From Streptomyces sp. NBC_00433 (GTDB lineage: Bacteria; Actinomycetota; Actinomycetes; Streptomycetales; Streptomycetaceae), in NCBI GenBank assembly GCA_036015235.1, contig CP107926.1:3104001-3168000 (forward strand): 64,000 nt of DNA, given 5' to 3'. Positions 1 through 9,125 of this stretch are shown one piece after another; the stretch's first letter is position 1, and each line of letters opens with the position of its first letter. The position numbers and the translations under genes were made by a program. The notes below the pieces were generated by a model. It saw nothing but the letters and a program-made list of their open reading frames with translations. It had not been told where the DNA came from and ran no database searches.

Positions 1-2200
1 CGTAGTCCACCGGCAGCATGCGCGCCCGCTCGTCCTTGGCGGTCAGGTCGGCGACCAGTTCCTCCAGCACGAGGCGGGGACCCGCGAGCACCGTCGCACT
101 CGGCCCGTTGACCACCGCGATGCTCACGCCCTCGGCGAGGTGGGGCCGTACCTGCTCGGGTGTCATGGCGAACGAGGCCATCGCGCAGTCGCCGGTCAGG
201 TTCCTGATGGCCTTGCTGCGCAGCGCGACCACCTTCGCCGCGTCGTCCAGCGACAATGCACCCGCGACGCACGCGGCGGCGATCTCACCCTGCGAATGAC
301 CGACGACGCACGTCGGTTGCACGCCGTAGTGCGCCCACATGCGGGCGAGCGAGACCATCATGGCGAACAGCGCCGGTTGCACCACGTCGACCCGGTCCAG
401 CGACGCTGCACCCGGTGCACCGTTCAGGACGTCGAGCAACTCCCAGTCGCAATAGGGCGCGAGAGCCTGGGCGCACTCGTCCAGGCAATCGGCGAAGACC
501 GGCGACGCCTTCGCCAGTTCCCTGGCCATCCCCGGCCATTGCGCCCCCTGGCCGGGGAAGACGAATGCCGTACCGCCGGAGGTCTTGGTCCGTCCCGCCA
601 CGACGGACTCGGCGGGTCTGCCCTCCGCGATCGCGTTGAGCCCGGTCGTGAATCGCTCGAGATCGGAGGCGATCACGACGGCCCGATGCTCGAACCGTGC
701 GCGGCTCGTGGCGAGCGAGAATCCGACGTCGACCAGGTCCAGTCCCGGATGCGCGGCCACATGCCGTCGAAGAGCCAGCGCCTGGTCGCGTAACGCCTCC
801 TCGGTGCGTCCGGACAGGACCCACGGCACGATCGCGGCGTCGCCCCGGTCCGCTGTCCGCACCGGGGCGAGTTCCTCGGCCGGCGGGGCCTCTTCGAGGA
901 CGACGTGCGCGTTGGTCCCGCCTATGCCGAACGAGGAGACCGCGGCACGCCGCGGCCGTTCTCCGCGCGGCCAGGGGGCCGCCTCCTCCAGCAGCTGTAC
1001 GGAACCGCTCGACCAGTCGATCCGGCTGTTCGGCTTGTCGACGTGCAGGGTCCGGGGCAGCACGTCCTGCCGCATCGCCTGGACCATCTTGATGACGCTT
1101 CCGACCCCGGCCGCCGCGGTGGTGTGACCGAGGTTGGACTTCAGCGAGCCCAGCAGCAGCGGCCGGTCCGACGCCGGCCGCTGCCCGTAGGTGGCCAGGA
1201 TCGCCTCGGCCTCGATCGGGTCGCCGACGCTGGTCCCGGTGCCGTGCGCGTCGACTGCGTCGACCTCGTGCACGGCCAGACCCGCATCGGCCAGCGCCCG
1301 GCGGATCAACCGCTCGTGGGCGCCGCTGTTGGGCACGGTGAAGCGGTTGCCGTCGCCGTCGTGGTTGACCGCCGAGCCGCGGACGACCCCCAGAACGCGA
1401 CGGCCCGCGCGTTGCGCGTCGGACAGCCGGGCCAGCAGCAGCAGGCCCACTCCCTCGCTCCATGCCGCGCCGTCGGCCGACTCCGCGAACGCCTTGCACT
1501 TGCCGTCCGACGCCAGTCCGCCCTGTCTGGTGAATTCGGTGAACTGCCCCGGGGTCGCCTGGAACGAGGCGCCTCCGACGAGAGCCATCGAACTCTCACC
1601 CGAACGCAACGACTGCATCGCCAGATGCACACCGACCAAAGAGGCCGAGCAGCCGGTGTCGACAGTGATGCAGGGCCCGGACAGGCCGAAGAAGTGGGAG
1701 AGCCGGCCGGATGCCGCGCTGTGCATCGTCCCGGTCATCAGCTTGCCCTCGACATCCGCGGCGGATTCGTGCCACAGCGGCCCGTACTCCGGACTGTGGA
1801 TGCCGACGAACGTCCCGACGTCCTGGCCGCGCACGGCGTCCGGAACGATCCCCGCGTGCTCGAACGCCTCCCACGCCGTCATCAGCAAAAGGCGCTGCAC
1901 CGGGTTCATCGCCACCGCGTCGCGCGGCGAGATCCCGAAGAAGTCGGCGTCGAACATGGCGGCATCGGCCACGACACCGCCGCAGTAGCGGCTCGAACTT
2001 CTCCCCGGCAGTGTTTCGTCCGGATGAAACAGCCGCCCCAGGTCCCAGCCGCGATCCTGCGGCATCTCGGCCACGGCGCACCGCTCGGCCGCGACGAACT
2101 CCCACAGGTCTTCCGGAGACACGATATCCCCCGGATATCGGCAAGCCATCCCTATGATCGCTATAGGCGCGGCGACGTGATCACCGGGCAGTTGTCTCAT
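1..2200 (-). CDS. type I polyketide synthase, KS-AT portion (partial, 3' end beyond window)
   Basis: This is the N-terminal part of a type I polyketide synthase that elongates acyl chains by decarboxylative condensation. About 733 codons are open to the window edge. A ketosynthase starts almost at residue 1 (GMACRYPG), with no docking coiled coil ahead of it. The KS triad is visible: nucleophile Cys184 in DTGCSASLV, His in DAHGTGTSVGD, and Lys/His in KSNLGHT. An acyltransferase follows with FPGQGAQWPGM and the catalytic Ser in GHSQGEIAAA near residue 636. AT specificity motifs lie outside the window. The start is ATG 2200, with GAGGA 11 nt upstream; an in-frame ATG at 2218 lacks a convincing RBS. 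The active-site context DTGCSASL departs from the usual bacterial DTACSSSL. The bare N-terminus and the divergent O-methyltransferase would suit an iterative or first-module enzyme, but the missing domains leave this open. Confidence 0.93.
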   Translation of the reverse strand, partial: MRQLPGDHVAAPIAIIGMACRYPGDIVSPEDLWEFVAAERCAVAEMPQDRGWDLGRLFHPDETLPGRSSSRYCGGVVADAAMFDADFFGISPRDAVAMNPVQRLLLMTAWEAFEHAGIVPDAVRGQDVGTFVGIHSPEYGPLWHESAADVEGKLMTGTMHSAASGRLSHFFGLSGPCITVDTGCSASLVGVHLAMQSLRSGESSMALVGGASFQATPGQFTEFTRQGGLASDGKCKAFAESADGAAWSEGVGLLLLARLSDAQRAGRRVLGVVRGSAVNHDGDGNRFTVPNSGAHERLIRRALADAGLAVHEVDAVDAHGTGTSVGDPIEAEAILATYGQRPASDRPLLLGSLKSNLGHTTAAAGVGSVIKMVQAMRQDVLPRTLHVDKPNSRIDWSSGSVQLLEEAAPWPRGERPRRAAVSSFGIGGTNAHVVLEEAPPAEELAPVRTADRGDAAIVPWVLSGRTEEALRDQALALRRHVAAHPGLDLVDVGFSLATSRARFEHRAVVIASDLERFTTGLNAIAEGRPAESVVAGRTKTSGGTAFVFPGQGAQWPGMARELAKASPVFADCLDECAQALAPYCDWELLDVLNGAPGAASLDRVDVVQPALFAMMVSLARMWAHYGVQPTCVVGHSQGEIAAACVAGALSLDDAAKVVALRSKAIRNLTGDCAMASFAMTPEQVRPHLAEGVSIAVVNGPSATVLAGPRLVLEELVADLTAKDERARMLPVDY

Positions 2201-3172
2201 CACTCTGGGCGTCCTCATTCTCTACGAGGTCGTGGACACAGGGGAGGAACTCTTCGGAACGATGGTTACGGTGGAGTTACGAATAGCTGCGCCACACCCT
2301 CGGGGCGGCAGAGAATTGCGAACGACCGATTGCATCGTCGTGAACGCGATGGAGAAACCGGCGCCCGAAAGGTGAAGATCAACGAAAGTCAGGGGCTTCG
2401 CAGAACGCGCCGCCCTTACGTTCTCTCCGCTTCCGGGGTAACGCCGACCGCGGGCCTGTTCGGCCGGAAATCGGCGAGCCGGCGACTGCCTTGTGCGGAC
2501 TCTCGTTTCTGCCCGGGTTCTGGCGCCGCGCTGCTTGTATTGCAGTCCGGTCGCAGTCCGGCGGTGAGATCGGCACGAGCCATTCGGGAGCCTCGGCACT
2601 CGTGTGTGCGGTGGCTGACGCGGGTCAGGCACCCCTGCTGACCTGGCCGTCAAGAAGCTCTTGGCGCACGTGCGTCATGCCGCCCCTGAGGAGAGGGGCG
2701 GACCGGTCGCTCACTCTCACAATGCTGATCTGTCATCGGACTCGCCAGGGTCATCGATCCGGGAACCCGGTCTGGCGATCACGCGGACAAAGTGAGTCGG
2801 TACGTTAAGTCGTGGCGCGACTCTATACCGTGACCGTCACGGAAGCAAGGGCCGCAAGGCCGGTGCCGTTCGGGTCGTGGAACGCTTGACGCACTCCCTG
2901 CGTGGAGGCGAAGCTGCTCGGAAAAGGTAATTCGGCATTGGAAGATCGCCACCCCGGGAAGGCACACCCACGGACGGGACATCGGTTTTGCGCCAACGGT
3001 GTCCCAGCCGTCCGGTTCCGTGCTGCACGGCTCTCGGTCACGCCCGCACAGCGCCTCTTCCGCGACAGTGTGGGAATCAGCCACGCCACGACCTGAATGC
3101 CCGCCCTACCCGCACTTATCTGCCTCAACGCAGCCTTTGGCAATCGCCGGGCTCGGAGCGAAGGGTTATGCT
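2201..3172. other. long non-coding divergent spacer between PKS and O-methyltransferase
   Basis: About 970 bp separate the divergent PKS and methyltransferase starts. No reading frame here has a convincing RBS or family resemblance. The stretch is less GC-rich than its surroundings. It holds a CCGCCCCT/AGGGGCGG hairpin (2680-2701) whose loop is GAGGAG, and a nested inverted repeat with arms TCGCCAG/CTGGCGA around CCGGGAACCCGG (about 2745-2785). It also contains the 7-1-7 palindrome listed separately. It probably carries promoters and regulator sites for both genes, and may include decayed sequence. Confidence 0.55.
2828..2842. promoter_or_regulatory. perfect palindrome, candidate operator
   Basis: CCGTGAC-C-GTCACGG is a perfect 7-1-7 inverted repeat in the spacer between the divergent PKS and O-methyltransferase genes, about 330 bp before the latter. 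The symmetry and position suit a dimeric regulator site. No regulator gene is adjacent, so the assignment is inference. Confidence 0.35.
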
Positions 3173-4192
3173 ATGACGAGCGCAATTGAGGCTTCACAGG
3201 TCCAGATCATGCGCATGTTGCAAGCGCCATTGGTCACCCAGGCGCTGACCGTGGCCGCCGAGTTGGGGATCGCCGATCTCGTCGCCGGGGGACCACGCAC
3301 CGTGGAGGATCTCGCGGCCCAGGTCAAGGCCGATCCTGCCGCGCTGTACCGGCTGTTGCGGGCGCTGGCCGGGTCGGGTGTCTTCACCGAGGTGTCCCCC
3401 CGGACGTTCGCCTCCACCGCGCTCGCCGAGCCGCTGAGGCAGGACGGGGAGGGCTCCCTGCGGAACATCACGAGGCTGTGGGGGATCCCGGAGCGGCAGG
3501 CGGCCATCGGGGCGCTGCTGCACAGCGTGCTCACCGGTGAGCCGTCCTTCCCCCACCTCCACGGCATCACCTGGTGGTCGCACCTGGCGGCGCGACCCGA
3601 CCAGGCCGCGGTTTTCGCCGCCGCCATGGGGGATCTGTCCCGGCGTCTGCACGCGGCCGCGTGCGACGCCTACGACCTGTCGCACGTGGGAGAGCTGGTG
3701 GACGTCGGTGGCGGGCACGGGCACCTCGTGGCCGCGCTGCTGCGCCGCCACCCCGCCCTCAGGGCCACCGTCTTCGACCAGCCGGACGTGGTCCAGCACG
3801 CCTCGGACGTCCTGGCGGGAGCGGGGGTTGCGGACCGGGCGCACGTCGTGGGCGGCGACTTCTTCGCCGAGGTGCCCGCAGGCGCCGACGCCTACCTGAT
3901 GTCGATGATCCTGCACGACTGGGACGACACCGGGGCGCTGTCCGTCCTGAAGAACGTGCGGCGGGCCATGGGCGCAGGCAGCGAACTGCTGGTGATCGAC
4001 CTCATCCTGCCGGAGGGCGATGTCCCGCACGTCGGCAAACTGAGCGACCTCGTCATGCTCACCCTGCATCCCGGACAGGAGCGCACGAGGGCAGAATTCG
4101 AAAACTTGTTTGAGTGTGCGGGGCTGCGGCTGCGCGAGACGCGTGACATGGCGTCCTCCACCGGTCTGCTGGTCGCAGTCCCAGCATCCTGA
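3173..4192 (+). CDS. SAM-dependent O-methyltransferase (class I, plant COMT-like family)
   Basis: The 339-residue protein is predicted to transfer methyl from S-adenosylmethionine to a hydroxyl of a small molecule, plausibly the polyketide made by the divergent PKS. Residues about 10-90 form the winged-helix dimerisation domain of this family (VTQALTVAAELGIADLV; DPAALYRLLRALAGSGVF). The SAM-binding glycine loop is VDVGGGHGHL near residues 175-184. LHDWDD, near residue 247, carries the His proposed as catalytic base in this family, and the protein ends in a normal FENLFECAGLRL...STGLLVAVPAS tail. ATG 3173 was chosen because AAGGG lies 7 nt upstream; a longer in-frame reading from 2999 lacks an RBS and adds low-complexity sequence. 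The true acceptor cannot be read from sequence. Confidence 0.9.
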   Translation: MTSAIEASQVQIMRMLQAPLVTQALTVAAELGIADLVAGGPRTVEDLAAQVKADPAALYRLLRALAGSGVFTEVSPRTFASTALAEPLRQDGEGSLRNITRLWGIPERQAAIGALLHSVLTGEPSFPHLHGITWWSHLAARPDQAAVFAAAMGDLSRRLHAAACDAYDLSHVGELVDVGGGHGHLVAALLRRHPALRATVFDQPDVVQHASDVLAGAGVADRAHVVGGDFFAEVPAGADAYLMSMILHDWDDTGALSVLKNVRRAMGAGSELLVIDLILPEGDVPHVGKLSDLVMLTLHPGQERTRAEFENLFECAGLRLRETRDMASSTGLLVAVPAS

Positions 4193-4445
4193 CCGCGTGC
4201 GCCGCCTGCGCAAAGTCCTGGTGAAAGCCCTGTACTCCGCGATGGAGCAGGGGAGCTGCGCAGTCATCCGCTGAACCACATCCGGTGCCGGGTTCCGAAG
4301 CAGGCCAGGTCCGTCGACCCGATGGGCGGTCGAGGCCTCCCGATCCTCGACCACGCGCCGGCCCCATGGCACCCCCGTTGCCCAGCGGATGCGCGTACCG
4401 CAGCCGGTCCCATCACCGAATCCGTCGGCAGCGGGCGGCCGCCCT

Positions 4446-6444
4446 CTACGGCAGGGCGCCGACGGGGACGGTCAGGGCGGTGGCTTCGGCTTCGGTGTCG
4501 GGGGCGATGGGGATGTCCGGGGTGCGGAACCAGTCGAGGAAGCCGAGGGCGATCGCGGGGATCACCAGGTACAGGAGGAGGACGATGAGGGCCTGGGTGG
4601 TTCCGTGGCCGTCGAAATAGACGGTGTTGCGGAGCAGGATGTAGGCGTTGCGGGGCGGCAGGTACGGGCCGACGTCGCGCCAGAAGGCGGGGAGGTAGGG
4701 GACTCCGTTGGCTCCGCCGGAGGAGGGGTTGCCGAAGAACACGATGAGGACGACGGTCACCAGAGTTCCGGCGGCGCCGAGGAGCTTTTGCAGTACGGCG
4801 GCCACGGCGGCCACGGCGGCGATGACCAGGGCCATGATCGGCCAGATGATCCAGAACTCGTGGGCCGGGTAGCCCTGTAGCCAGAAGGTGGCGATCAGGT
4901 CGATCACCAGGGCGGCGACGATGGCGTAGGCGTACAGGGCGAGTCCCCGCCAGCGTCCTGTCGGGGTACCGGTGCTCGCGCGGAGCATGGTGGAGCTCAT
5001 GTAGCCGCCGACGAGCAGCGGCACCAGAACCAGTGACGAGACGAGGCCGAAGGGGTCCTTCTTCGGCAGGGCGTGCGGCGCGTGCTGCTGGATGGTGAGT
5101 GGCTGCCTGAGCGCTGTCGCGGCCGCCTTGAAGTTCCCGGCGAGGTCGAGGGGGGAGACGTCGCTGATGGTGGGGACGACGATCAGGGTGCTCGATTTCG
5201 GCCCGGCGACGAGTGCTCCGTAGATATCTGCCTGGTCGATCGCGTGTTTCGCGGCCGCCTCGTCCGGATACCGGGTGACCTTCAGCGAGAGATGCGTCTG
5301 TGCTGTCGGCAGCAGCAGAGATCGGCCGACCGCACCGAACGGCATATCGGTGGCGACGGGTTCGTGTGCGGAGCTCATGTAGTTGGCGGTGAGCAGGCAC
5401 TGCATCAGCCCGGCGATCGCCAGTGCGAAGACGACCCGCACAGCCCTCTTCCGGCCCGAGCCGGATGCCGCGGTGCCGGCGGGCTCGGCGGCATGTGCGG
5501 CCCCGATCCTCCTGACCGGCCGCCACCGTCCCAGATACCCGATGACGGCGGCCCCGCCCAGCGCATACAGGCCGAGGACGATCAGCGGCTCGGTGATGTT
5601 GTTCCCGTTGAAGTACAGGACGTTGCGGATCAGGGTGATGGCGTGCTGGGGCGGGAAGACGGCGCCGAGGTGCTGCCAGTACACGGGCAGCAGGGAGAGC
5701 CCGATGCCGCCGGCGGCCGATCCGCCCAGGATGATGAACAGCACCACCACGACCAGGGTGCCTGCTGCTCCGACGAGTCGCTGGAAACCTGCGGCGGCCA
5801 GCGAGACCGCGGCCGCGATGAGGATGAAGCACGGCAGCAGCGGCCAGAAGCGGTTGTTGGTGTAGGCGCCGATCCCCGGCCCGGCGATCAGGTCGGTCAC
5901 CAGCGCGCCGACCGCCGAGTAGCCCACGAGCATGGCCACATGCCAGGGCGCCGCGGCGGTCTTCGTGGCCTTGAGTACCAGGACGGCGGCAAGGTAGGCG
6001 CCGATCAGCAGTGGGATCAGGAGCAGGCCGGCGACACCTCCGAGCCGGTCCCTCTTCGGCAGGGGTTTGGCCGTCTGGACCGTCAGCGGCCGGTGCAGCT
6101 TCTTGGCCGCGTCCTCGAACGCCGCCTGTAGTTCCACGCGGCCGAAGAAGCTCTTGGCGGGGACGACGATCAGCGTGTCGTTCCTGAGACCGGGGAGGTA
6201 CGCGCCGTAGAGCTTGCTCTGGTCGATCGCACCGCGTACTTCGGACGCGTCCGAGTAGCTGAGCTTCTGGAGGGACACCTTCGACGACACCGCTGTGACG
6301 ACCGGGGAAGCGCCGGTCACCGAATGGCACGTTGCGCACCACCAGCAGTTGCAGTGCGCTGATCAGGCACAGTGCGAAGAGGGCTTGCAGGACCAACACG
6401 ATCCCCAGCGCAACCAGAGTCTTTTTCAGCACGCGAACTCCCAC
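4446..6444 (-). pseudogene. duplicated DUF3533/YhgE-like membrane protein, reading frame interrupted near the 5' end
   Basis: This encodes an integral membrane protein made of two tandem copies of one unit. Each copy has an N-terminal TM helix, an extracytoplasmic region (DQ(S/A)xxYGAL..., (S/D)TLIVVP), then several TM helices and a conserved tail (RNVLYFNGNN / RNTVYFDGHG). The first 42 residues, including TM1 (LVALGIVLVLQALFALCLIS), read in one frame from GTG 6444 or GTG 6432, the latter with GGGAG 5 nt upstream. The rest reads in another frame from 6320. At the junction NVPFG runs into TGASPVVTAV. Compared with the second copy (DMPFGAVGRS), loss of one GT unit near 6320 explains the shift. 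Without repair the product lacks TM1. The cause may be a sequencing error, recent inactivation, or restart at GTG 6320. Function is unknown; an export or stress role is a guess. Confidence 0.75.
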
Positions 6445-6826
6445 CGGTGTGCGGAGGCCTCACGGGGTGACCCGTGCCCGCCTTGACCGGGACGGCCTCC
6501 GGACAGCAGCCCGGTGCTCCCGCCGGCGACGCCTGCTAGACCGGGGGTGGTGCGTTCCACGCTCATGCGCGCACGCTAGGCGTGTGCCACCGGGTGCCCC
6601 GAGAGGCGCAACCGGACAAGCTGCCACGCCACCCCATTGGCCATCCCTGCAGGCAGCCGCCAGGTGCCGTTCAGGAGCTTGCCGAGACGCTGCGCGGCCG
6701 CACCCGGGTGCGCTTTCCGCCTCTGAACAAGCACACAGAGCAGCTTCGGTCGCGGATGCCCGGATGCCCTGTGGACGCCGGCCAGCTAGGGCGTGTCGTT
6801 CGGATCATCTGATCGTTGGTCCGGGT
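6445..6826. other. spacer upstream of the duplicated membrane protein gene
   Basis: No supported gene was seen here. It should carry the promoter of the leftward membrane protein gene. Its right end (about 6787-6806, GGGCGTGTCGTTCGGATCA) resembles the end sequence often found on Streptomyces IS5-family elements, consistent with the transposase scar that follows. Confidence 0.4.
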
Positions 6827-7075
6827 GTGCCGTTGACTGACGCACAGTGGGCGCGGATCGAGCCGTTGCTGCCGGACCGGACGCCCAGGCGGGGCGGTGA
6901 CCGCAGGGCTCCCGTCGTCGCCTTCCACCTCGGCTCGGCAGGGACCGAGACAGAGGCAGGCTCGGGCGACGGTCCCGCGGCTGGCGCGGTCCTCCTCGCG
7001 GTCCGCGTCAACGACGACCTGCTCGGCGGATGGGAACTCACGCCGTCCGGGGAGATCACCTTCGCTGAGCGTTGA
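6827..7075 (+). pseudogene. IS5-family transposase 5' remnant fused to unrelated sequence
   Basis: From GTG 6827 the first 26 or so residues, VPLTDAQWARIEPLLPDRTP and then RRGGDR, match the characteristic N-terminus of IS5-family (DUF4096-type) transposases of streptomycetes. After that the frame continues to 7075 without transposase character and ends in an unrelated but protein-like tail (VRVNDDLLGGWELTPSGEITFAER). No DDE catalytic region is present. I read it as the left end of an insertion sequence that lost the rest by deletion, joined to an older gene fragment. It adjoins the truncated STAS gene, so the same event may have removed the end of that gene. Confidence 0.6.
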
Positions 7076-7118
7076 TACACCGAGCCAGCCGGCTGTCCAC
7101 GTCATAGGGGCGTAATGA

Positions 7119-7283
7119 TCAAGCCGTTCCAGGCCGCCCAAACGGCCGAGCGCCCAGCTCAGCGCCCCGAGCCCAGCGGCAGGCGCCGTAGCCCAGGTGG
7201 GGGACGGTGTCCTGGTCGATGTCGCCGCTGACGCGCAGGACCGCGCTGGTCGCGTCGAGGTGTTCGACAGTCACCAGGAGCAC
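7119..7283 (-). pseudogene. truncated STAS-domain anti-sigma factor antagonist
   Basis: GTG 7283 has an excellent RBS (GAGGAGG, 6 nt spacing). The first 30 residues, LLVTVEHLDATSAVLRVSGD and IDQDTVPHL, are the beginning of a STAS domain (first strands and helix) as in SpoIIAA/RsbV-like antagonists. After residue 30 the similarity stops. The frame ends at codon 55, short of the 100-120 residues expected and without the phosphorylatable Ser/Thr region. It follows the MEDS-ATPase gene on the same strand, the usual place for the antagonist of a partner-switching set. The IS5 remnant lies about 40 bp beyond its end, pointing to loss of the 3' part. Confidence 0.65.
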
Positions 7284-7350
7284 GTCGTTCCTCCTCGTTC
7301 CGGATCTGGGCTGTGTGCCGTTTGTCCGATGGAGGTGAGGGCGAACCGGG

Positions 7351-8310
7351 TCAGCTCAGGGCGGTGATCATTCTGACTGTTGTTCCGTCCTGGGTGGTGC
7401 GGATCTGGACGAGGTCGCAGAGCTGGTGGATGAGCCACAGCCCCCGGCCGCCGATCTGGTCGTGGCTCGGGCGCAGGCGTCCGGCCAGGGGGTCCTGGAG
7501 GTGTCCGGTGTCGCGGACTTCGCAGATGAGTTCGTTCTGTTCGGTCCAGATGCGCAGGGTGCCGGTGCCGCCGCCGTGGCGGATGCTGTTGGCGGCGGCC
7601 TCGGTGACGGCCGCGAGCAGGTCCAGCAGCCGCGCGGACTCAAGGTGGTGGGCGCCGGCGCAGGCGGTGACCTTGTCCCGTACCTGGGCCAGGTCCCCGG
7701 CGTGGAAGACGAACTCCTGGTGGGGGTCGCAGGGGGCGCTCAGGTCCGGGAACGGGTAAGGGCCGTCCTGGTAGTCGGCATTGGGGCCGCTCTGCGCGTC
7801 ACGCAGCAGCGGATGGTTGCTGCGCGCTGATCGCAGGACATCCGCCTCGACGCTGGTGGTGTCGTAGGGGCACAGCAGCCACCAGGCCGGAGTGGCGGTG
7901 AACGCCCGGTTCAGGAGCCATTCGTGGTAGTGGAGTTCGGCGCGTTCGCGCGGTGTGCGGCCCGTCCACTGGGATTCACTGATCGCGCGGACCGGTTGTC
8001 CTTTGGCCGTGCTGTCGGTGATGCGGTCGGCCCAGGCGGCGATCAGCCGCCCTGGGCGGCGGCCCAGTTCTGCGGCATCCAGGTAGGTGACGGACTTGGC
8101 GGCGTCGGTGCCGGCCAGTTCCTGGCGCAGGATCTCCTGCTTGGTGGCGCCGACGGCCACCAGGACGGTTTCGCTGCCGGCCACGGCGTCCTCGATGAAG
8201 GATACGGCGCCCTCCAGGAAGGCGGTCTCGCCCTGGTAGGGGAAGAGCTCGTGGCGAAAGCCCCGGCCTTTCGTGTCCGGGTCGGCCTGTGCTGTCACGT
8301 GGTCGTTCAC
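7351..8310 (-). CDS. MEDS-domain anti-sigma regulatory ATPase (RsbW/SpoIIAB-like)
   Basis: The 319-residue protein joins an N-terminal MEDS domain (about 15-180; RHELFPYQGETAFLEGAVSF) to a C-terminal HATPase_c domain (about 215-315) of the RsbW class. Bergerat-fold motifs are visible: the N box in EAAANSIRHGG, then VRDTG and GGRGLWLIHQL. Such proteins act as serine kinases or binders of STAS antagonists and sequester sigma factors; MEDS domains are proposed sensors of methanogen/methylotroph-type small ligands. The start overlaps the upstream MEDS-STAS gene by 4 nt, so the two are translationally coupled. No sigma factor is adjacent, so its partner is not evident here. Confidence 0.9.
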   Translation of the reverse strand: MNDHVTAQADPDTKGRGFRHELFPYQGETAFLEGAVSFIEDAVAGSETVLVAVGATKQEILRQELAGTDAAKSVTYLDAAELGRRPGRLIAAWADRITDSTAKGQPVRAISESQWTGRTPRERAELHYHEWLLNRAFTATPAWWLLCPYDTTSVEADVLRSARSNHPLLRDAQSGPNADYQDGPYPFPDLSAPCDPHQEFVFHAGDLAQVRDKVTACAGAHHLESARLLDLLAAVTEAAANSIRHGGGTGTLRIWTEQNELICEVRDTGHLQDPLAGRLRPSHDQIGGRGLWLIHQLCDLVQIRTTQDGTTVRMITALS

Positions 8311-9125
8311 GGGACCAGCTCCACCGGGATCTGCGGGACCTGGTATCCGGCCAGGGACCAGTTGCGGCGCACCGTGGAGTTCGCTCCCTCGATCAGCACC
8401 TTACGGCCCTCGACCGACAGGACCGCTTCGATGAGGGCCTTCATGGCGGCTGCGTCCATCAGCAGCAGGTCATGACAGTGCAGACGCAGGGTGGCCGCGG
8501 AGGCCAGCAGTTCGCGCACCGCGGTGCCGAAGGCCGCGGCGCCGTCGAAGTCCACCACCCCGCTCACGCTCCAGCAGTCCTTTCCCACACAGAACATCCG
8601 AAAGTCAGGCACCTTCATCCGTCTGCCCGCGTGGTGCGGATGCACGCCCGCGACCAGCTCCAGCGCGGGCACCGAGAAAGACTCGCGCGGGTAGGAGCAC
8701 ACGACGATCGCCTTACCGGAGGCGGCCACGGCGTCCAGGCCCATCTCGTGGCGTGCCACCTCCCAGGCACTGGCGCCGCTGGGCCATGTGCGGTCCATCT
8801 GCGCCAGGACCCGCAGCGCCCGGAACCCCTGACCCGCCGCGGTCTGCGCCTCGCGGCGCACCAGGCCCAGCAGCGTCTCCGCGTCCCAGGGCCGCCCCTC
8901 GGCGCGCTCGACGACAGGGTCCACCAGCAGGCCCTGGGGCAGGTGCTGCTCCAGCCAGTGGGTCCGTGGCGTGCCGATGACCAGCATCTTGTCGCCGGCG
9001 CGCTCCCCACCGGTCAGGTAGGAACGGGCGGTGCCGTGGTAGTCGTCGCCGGACGCGACCAGCCAGCACACATGGTCACCCACGTCCACCGAGTCAAGGG
9101 TCGCCACCTCGCGCGCGATCCTCAC
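8307..9125 (-). CDS. MEDS and STAS domain protein (sensor/anti-anti-sigma factor)
   Basis: The 272-residue protein has a MEDS domain (about 12-170; VDVGDHVCWLVASGDDYHGTARSYLTGG) followed by a C-terminal STAS domain (about 175-265; CWSVSGVVDFDGAAAFGTAV, then LRLHCHDLLLMDAAAMKALI). In the STAS domain the position before the helix is D-A-A rather than the usual D-S-(T/S), so the standard phosphorylation Ser appears to be absent. It probably senses a ligand and modulates the ATPase encoded immediately downstream. GTG 9125 was chosen because AAGGGG lies 6 nt upstream; the frame stays open to 9653 but that extension looks non-coding. It is the first gene of the three-gene signalling unit. Confidence 0.87.
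   Translation of the reverse strand: MRIAREVATLDSVDVGDHVCWLVASGDDYHGTARSYLTGGERAGDKMLVIGTPRTHWLEQHLPQGLLVDPVVERAEGRPWDAETLLGLVRREAQTAAGQGFRALRVLAQMDRTWPSGASAWEVARHEMGLDAVAASGKAIVVCSYPRESFSVPALELVAGVHPHHAGRRMKVPDFRMFCVGKDCWSVSGVVDFDGAAAFGTAVRELLASAATLRLHCHDLLLMDAAAMKALIEAVLSVEGRKVLIEGANSTVRRNWSLAGYQVPQIPVELVP

Noticed and set aside
285..1499. 404-residue minus-strand frame across the PKS
   Set aside because: Arg/Gly-rich shadow of the PKS frame. The PKS frame shows ordered KS and AT motifs and continues past the window edge.
905..2641. 578-residue plus-strand frame
   Set aside because: Antisense shadow of the PKS gene with no domain character or RBS.
2491..2808. 105-residue plus-strand frame in the PKS/methyltransferase spacer
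   Set aside because: No RBS, no family resemblance and atypical composition for a gene here. The spacer reads as regulatory or decayed.
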